From CAVVDT01 sp963747005 (GTDB taxonomy: Bacteria; Pseudomonadota; Alphaproteobacteria; Rhizobiales; Aestuariivirgaceae): a stretch of 64,000 nt of DNA. The translations under genes were made by a program, and so were the position numbers. The stretch lies in NCBI GenBank assembly GCA_963747005.1, contig CAVVDT010000015.1:310001-374000 (forward strand), given 5' to 3'. Under the pieces are notes generated by a model. It saw only the letters and a program-made list of their open reading frames with translations, made no database searches and was not told the origin of the DNA. Positions 62,735 to 64,000 of this stretch are shown piece by piece (the first letter of the stretch is position 1; each line of letters starts with the position of its first letter).

Positions 62735-64000
62735 ATGGTCCGGCTTTTCTCGCATACTGTTCTGCACGGCCTCGTTGAAAATTCCTACGACGATGATCCC
62801 CTGCACCTGCATGGCCTGGATGAGACAGGACTTGCCGTTACCTCGGCCGACGATGGTGAGGATAAGCTCGTCAGCACGCCGGCGACCGGCACATCCAGCA
62901 GCCAGACCCTGAATTTCGGCGCTGCCGCTGCTGCTGCCCCGGACCCGACGGTGCCGTTCTTCCTGCTGGCTTCGGCCGACAGCAACGGCGTCGAGGCCAA
63001 CAATCGCTCCTTGCACTCGGTGGTGTCGGCCAATGGCCGCTGGACGGCCTTTACTTCCGATGCCAACAATCTTGTGGCCGGAGACGGCAACGGCCATGCC
63101 GACATATTCGCGCACAACTTTGTCACCGGCGAGACGGTTCGGCTGGAGGTGCCGAGCAGCGATCCCGACTTGCGCGCCACCGGAATCTCCGCCGACGGCA
63201 ACAAGATTCTTATCGATACATCGGCCTCGTTCTCGGCCCACGACACCAACGGCCTGCGCGACCTCTATCTGTGGGATCGCGACAGCGACACGGTGACGCT
63301 GGTCTCGCATGACGGGGCGGGCGATGCGACCGGTATTGCCGGTTCCGCCGTCGGAAACGCCGAATCGGCGCTGTCGGCCAACGCCAGCCTGGCGGTGTTC
63401 CGCGACTTTGCGACCGGCGGAATCCGGCTGTTCGATGCAACGACCGGCGATGTCACCGCCCCGGTCTCGGGCTTTGGCGGCGCCACGCCCAACGGCCAGT
63501 TCTCCGACCCGACCCTTTCGGCAAACGGGCAGTTCCTTGCCTTTTCCAGCACTGCCAGCAATCTCGTCGCCAGCGATCTCAATGACCGCCAGGACGTGTT
63601 CGTTCTCGACATGGCGAGCGGCAACATCGTTCTGGCATCGGTCGCCACCGACGGCACCCAGAGCGACGGCGACAGCAGCCGGCCGCAGGTCTCTGACAAC
63701 GGCCGCGTCGTCTACGATTCCGTTGGCAAGAACCTGGTTTCAGACGACACCAACAACCAGAGGGACCTGTTCCTTACCCAGATCGACCCGGCTGACGACA
63801 CGGTGGCGCAGACCATCCGTTACTCGCTGGACCAGAACGGCCACGAATGGACCAGTCAGAACGAAACGAGATTTGCCACCATATCGGCAGATGGAACCAT
63901 CGTCGGCGGCGAGACCGACATGAACGACGACTTCTTCCCCGAGGCATCGTTCTGGCGCATTGAGAATGCGGCCGCTGCTTCAAGTGGCGTTAACGGGACC
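62735..64000 (+). CDS. Beta-propeller (PD40/TolB-like) repeat protein, 3' end outside window
   Basis: The frame opens at ATG 62735 and runs off the window (422 codons visible, no stop). After a short variable N-terminus (no signal peptide visible) come repeats of about 45-50 residues with the pattern S-x-x-G-x-x-x-A-F-x-S-x-A-x-N-L-V-x-x-D-x-N-x-x-x-D-x-F. Copies begin near SVVSANGRWTAFTSDANNLV, GISADGNKILIDTS, ALSANASLAVFRDF, TLSANGQFLAFSSTASNLV and QVSDNGRVVYDSVGKNLV. These are WD40-like PD40 blades. The acidic DxNxxxD ends look like Ca-binding loops. A large exported or RTX-associated protein is a fair guess. Confidence 0.82.
   Translation, partial: MVRLFSHTVLHGLVENSYDDDPLHLHGLDETGLAVTSADDGEDKLVSTPATGTSSSQTLNFGAAAAAAPDPTVPFFLLASADSNGVEANNRSLHSVVSANGRWTAFTSDANNLVAGDGNGHADIFAHNFVTGETVRLEVPSSDPDLRATGISADGNKILIDTSASFSAHDTNGLRDLYLWDRDSDTVTLVSHDGAGDATGIAGSAVGNAESALSANASLAVFRDFATGGIRLFDATTGDVTAPVSGFGGATPNGQFSDPTLSANGQFLAFSSTASNLVASDLNDRQDVFVLDMASGNIVLASVATDGTQSDGDSSRPQVSDNGRVVYDSVGKNLVSDDTNNQRDLFLTQIDPADDTVAQTIRYSLDQNGHEWTSQNETRFATISADGTIVGGETDMNDDFFPEASFWRIENAAAASSGVNGT

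Overview
The window is one contiguous stretch of a high-GC alphaproteobacterial chromosome. The gene content points there: electron-transfer-flavoprotein:ubiquinone oxidoreductase, pyruvate phosphate dikinase directly after glyS, a BacA/SbmA-type transporter, a TIGR02283-type MltB, TlyA next to xseB, and CtrA-like TTAA-N7-TTAA boxes. Something in or near the Rhodospirillales is my best guess, but the sequence alone does not fix a genus. Genes are dense, with many 4-nt stop/start overlaps. I see no tRNA, rRNA or CRISPR array, and no gene-free gap above 300 bp apart from the IS element.

Layout. 1-4043: an arsenosugar-type glycosyltransferase pair (the first cut by the window edge), then leftward MFS-moaB and a family-4-like uracil-DNA glycosylase. 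4164-14425: ETF-QO, a secreted unknown, MltB, a TPR protein with ispE, a polyprenyl diphosphate synthase, then DUF2007, a tRNA-methyltransferase-like gene, an S49 peptidase and a 58-aa membrane peptide. 14513-23171: the most disturbed region. The glyQ reading frame is broken by one extra base near its 3' end. A CDGSH protein and an AT-rich Fic gene separate glyQ from glyS. glyS carries an in-frame palindromic repeat and a low-GC patch. An IS30-family element sits inside a second kind of palindromic repeat just downstream, followed by ppdK.

23420-37642: a SleB-like cell-wall hydrolase, a Cfa-like methyltransferase and a class IV aminotransferase. A leftward operon ygfZ-tag-HD-phosphatase-GFA follows, then rightward dihydroorotase-like and acuI-like genes. 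A small unknown gene with a perfect CtrA box, a Nudix hydrolase, an SRAP protein, a receiver-domain protein and a leftward tsaC-FAD oxidoreductase-GNAT operon complete the region.

37765-53329: a tightly overlapped rightward run (acyl-CoA dehydrogenase, SDR, deacetylase, xseB, tlyA, methyltransferase). Leftward genes are a BacA-like transporter, a HAD dehalogenase, aroC, a histidine phosphatase and fabI. Divergent from fabI are pdxH, an SDR and metC; two class III aminotransferases follow. 53451-64000: an amidase with a one-base frameshift in a G tract, an acyl-CoA synthetase, an MBL hydrolase, a GT4 glycosyltransferase, and a TRAP dctPQM set divergent from an Asp/Glu-racemase-superfamily gene. 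A beta-propeller repeat protein runs off the end.

Most genes are ordinary housekeeping or fatty-acid/amino-acid catabolism. The interest lies in the glyQ-fic-glyS-IS30 locus, the single-base frame breaks, the palindromic repeat families, and several unassigned regulatory dyads.
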